Shown: positions 12,739 to 14,201 of the stretch, in pieces | Position numbering within the stretch: position 1 is the stretch's first letter | How the letters are laid out: every line of letters starts with the position of its first letter | Assembly: GCA_007136585.1 (NCBI GenBank) | Contig: SLGR01000166.1 | Coordinates: 1-14,201 of the forward strand | Length of the DNA stretch: 14,201 nucleotides | Origin: Candidatus Sumerlaeota bacterium | Lineage (GTDB): Bacteria > CG03 > SLGR01 | Direction of reading: 5' to 3' | Notes under the pieces: generated by a model | What the model saw: the letters and a program-made list of their open reading frames with translations, nothing else | What the model was told of the DNA's origin: nothing | Databases searched by the model: none | Program-made: the position numbers and the translations under genes

Positions 12739-13503
12739 TCATATCCCCTTAAGGGATTTAACCATACCGCCGGGGTCATCCGAAAGAAGGAGAGCTCCCC
12801 CGACAAGGAAAGCGTCGTACCCCGCCGCCGCCAGTTCCCTTACCCTCCCGGCAGAGGAGATCCCGCTCTCAGCCACACGGATAATATCCGGGGGAATAAG
12901 AGCCGCTATATCCGTATGAGCGGAAGGGTCCACCTCAAGCGTAACCAGGTCCCGGGAGTTTACCCCTATTATCTCCGCGCCGGCCTCAAGACACCTATCA
13001 ACTTCCCAGGGAGCGTGTATCTCAACCAGAGCCTCAAGACCGTACTCCGAGGCGCAGTTCAGAAGTTCCGAGAGTTTCCTGCCGGGAAGAAGCCCGGCTA
13101 TAAGAAGAACCGCGGAGGCCCCCAGGCAGGCCGCCTTCGCTACCTGGAGGGGGCTTATGATAAAATCTTTCATAAGCGCCGGTCCGCCGAAAACCCCGGC
13201 AGCCGTCCTCAGGTCTTCGGGGCTCCCCGAGAAGTATTTATCCTCTGTAAGGACAGAAATAGCATCCGCTCCCGAGCTGCGGTAAACCTCCGCAAGTTCC
13301 CCTGCGGAAAACCCGGTGAGCCTCCCCGCCGAAGGGGAGGTTTTTTTTATCTCTGCTATTATACTTACCCCCGGGGTTCCGAGAGCCCTTGAGAATCTTT
13401 TCTCAGACACGGCATAAACGGCCTCCTCCAGGCAGCGCCTGTAATAATCCTTTTTCCGCGCAAGAAGTTCTTTTTTATAAGAAGCAGCCTTACTTAGAAA
13501 CAC
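12739..13503 (-). CDS. trpC: Indole-3-glycerol phosphate synthase
   Basis: TrpC closes the indole ring, converting CdRP to indole-3-glycerol phosphate. With the GTG start at 13503 the protein has 254 residues. Catalytic Glu51 and Lys53 lie in IIAEIKKTSPSAG, and the other family segments are SVLTEDKYFSGS, LMKDFI, EALVEIH, GVNSRDL and AESGI. The GTG is preceded by AAGGA only three bases away. A TTG at 13518 would add five residues but has no Shine-Dalgarno. VGGALL replaces the more usual VGEALM. The gene overlaps trpG by 14 bases, and trpD, which often lies between them, is absent. A 58-base gap separates it from trpF. Confidence 0.96.
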   Translation of the reverse strand: MFLSKAASYKKELLARKKDYYRRCLEEAVYAVSEKRFSRALGTPGVSIIAEIKKTSPSAGRLTGFSAGELAEVYRSSGADAISVLTEDKYFSGSPEDLRTAAGVFGGPALMKDFIISPLQVAKAACLGASAVLLIAGLLPGRKLSELLNCASEYGLEALVEIHAPWEVDRCLEAGAEIIGVNSRDLVTLEVDPSAHTDIAALIPPDIIRVAESGISSAGRVRELAAAGYDAFLVGGALLLSDDPGGMVKSLKGI

Positions 13504-14083
13504 GGTTCCTTCTTTCAATTATGCCGGTAAAATTTTTAATAAGACCCAGCCCCTCTTCCGAGATTATGGACTCGGGGTGAAACTGAACCCCGAACTGTTC
13601 AAACTCCCTGTGGCGCAAGCCCATAACCTCCCCCGAATCCGCCCGGGCCGTGATCTCAAGGACTTCTGGGAGGGCTGCCTCGTCCACAGCCAGAGAATGG
13701 TACCTGGTAGCCCTGAAGGGGTTCTTCAGACCCCTGAAAATCCCTTTACCGTCATGGTGTATCAGCGAGGTCATACCGTGCATAATATTCCGGGCGCGTA
13801 TAATCCTGCCCCCGTATGCCTCCGCCAGGGCCTGATGCCCCAGACAGACCCCCAGAAGCGGTATATCCCGCGGGAGAATCTTTATCAGCTCCACGCTTAT
13901 TCCGGCCCCGGAAGGGTCTCCCGGACCCGGAGAGATAAGAACGCCTCCGGGGTTTGAACCTGCAATGAACTCAGGGGTCTTCTCGTCGTTTCTGTAAACG
14001 GTTACCTCCGCGCCCTGCCTGCTCAGGTAATCGCAGAGGTTATATACAAATGAGTCGTAGTTGTCTATTACAGTTACTTTCAC
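13490..14083 (-). CDS. trpG: Anthranilate synthase component II (glutamine amidotransferase)
   Basis: TrpG releases ammonia from glutamine for TrpE to convert chorismate to anthranilate; many homologues also serve aminodeoxychorismate synthase in folate synthesis (PabA). The 197-residue class I amidotransferase has the oxyanion motif SPGPGDP (residues 51-57), the nucleophile Cys80 in GVCLGHQ and the His169/Glu171 pair in FHPES. The N-terminal IDNYDSF is typical of TrpG/PabA. The start is GTG with GGGGAG nine bases upstream. A structured repeat lies about 34 bases before the start. The trp context favours anthranilate synthase; a dual role with pabB is possible because folC lies downstream. 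Confidence 0.95.
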   Translation of the reverse strand: MKVTVIDNYDSFVYNLCDYLSRQGAEVTVYRNDEKTPEFIAGSNPGGVLISPGPGDPSGAGISVELIKILPRDIPLLGVCLGHQALAEAYGGRIIRARNIMHGMTSLIHHDGKGIFRGLKNPFRATRYHSLAVDEAALPEVLEITARADSGEVMGLRHREFEQFGVQFHPESIISEEGLGLIKNFTGIIERRNRVSK

Positions 14084-14116
14084 CTGAAAATACTCCCCAG
14101 TACCCCCTCAGACTCT

Positions 14117-14201
14117 GCCGGTATCTGTTTTCGGGTTTGTTCTGAGGGCAGGGAAGAACCCCTCGGAGCAACCGCAGGTTGCGAGAATGAGAAAACGGAT
14201 G
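14117..14201. repeat. Structured palindromic repeat, copy 2, upstream of trpG, cut by window edge
   Basis: This copy begins with GCCGGTATCTGTTTTC, the exact reverse complement of the right arm of copy 1. It shares the core GAACCCCTCGGAGCA and the GCGAGAATGAGAAAAC segment, and its right arm is cut at the window end. Its hairpin GCAACC/GGTTGC with loop GCA (14168-14182) differs from copy 1 by a paired G-to-A and C-to-T change that keeps the stem intact. The other internal hairpin is not conserved; instead TCTGAGGG (14141-14148) can pair with CCCTCAGA (14105-14112) just outside the element. Confidence 0.78.

Noticed and set aside
12681-12806. N-terminal extension of trpF to 12806.
   Set aside because: The extra 42 residues overlap trpC and show no family similarity, whereas the ATG at 12680 has a proper Shine-Dalgarno and begins at the conserved KICGIT region.
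1-14201. CRISPR array, insertion sequence, prophage or defence system.
   Set aside because: No regularly spaced direct repeats, transposase, integrase or phage motifs were seen on either strand; the only dispersed repeat is the two-copy palindromic element.

Overview
The window looks like a piece of chromosome from a Gram-negative (diderm) bacterium of an uncultivated or poorly sampled lineage. It encodes an LptD outer-membrane LPS translocon, a Tat system, a bacterial sphingolipid-type cluster and an almost complete trp gene set. Base composition is moderately GC-rich by eye (not computed), yet ATA is the preferred Ile codon and AGG/AGA are frequent Arg codons. I associate that mix with candidate phyla of the Omnitrophota/Elusimicrobiota kind, but the placement is a guess. 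Every protein gene lies on the minus strand; only one tRNA is on the plus strand. No transposase, phage gene or CRISPR array is seen.

Read in the direction of transcription (right to left), the right two thirds is a trp-centred gene string: trpG, trpC, trpF, trpB, trpA, a diverged TrpF-like protein, accD, folC, lptD. Most junctions overlap by 7-23 bases or have a 4-base gap. The exceptions are a 58-base gap before trpF and a 202-base gap before trpA. trpE and trpD are not here; trpD is absent from its usual place between trpG and trpC. Two copies of a structured palindromic repeat sit upstream of trpA and of trpG, in the same orientation. They show a compensatory base-pair change in one hairpin.

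Left of lptD is a three-gene unit: a Crp/Fnr regulator, a single-domain O6-alkylguanine-DNA alkyltransferase and a DUF368/PopT-type undecaprenyl-phosphate translocase. Next is a compact nifU-like/tatA/tatC unit with its own promoter and a hairpin-containing leader. After a plus-strand tRNA-Leu(CAG) with terminator comes a divergent three-gene operon: a dolichol-kinase/CTP-transferase-like membrane protein, an NAD-dependent epimerase-like reductase, and a serine palmitoyltransferase cut by the left edge. This last group has the parts of a bacterial sphingolipid pathway (Spt plus a CerR-like reductase) with a candidate lipid kinase.

Functional themes are tryptophan synthesis, fatty-acid, folate and envelope biogenesis (accD, folC, lptD, PopT, sphingolipid genes) and export of folded proteins. 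The observations most worth following up are the sphingolipid-type operon, the catalytically degenerate TrpF paralogue between trpA and accD, the covarying repeat next to trp genes, and the promoter geometry: divergent promoters sharing a -35 element, and -10 boxes so near the start codon that transcripts would be leaderless or nearly so.
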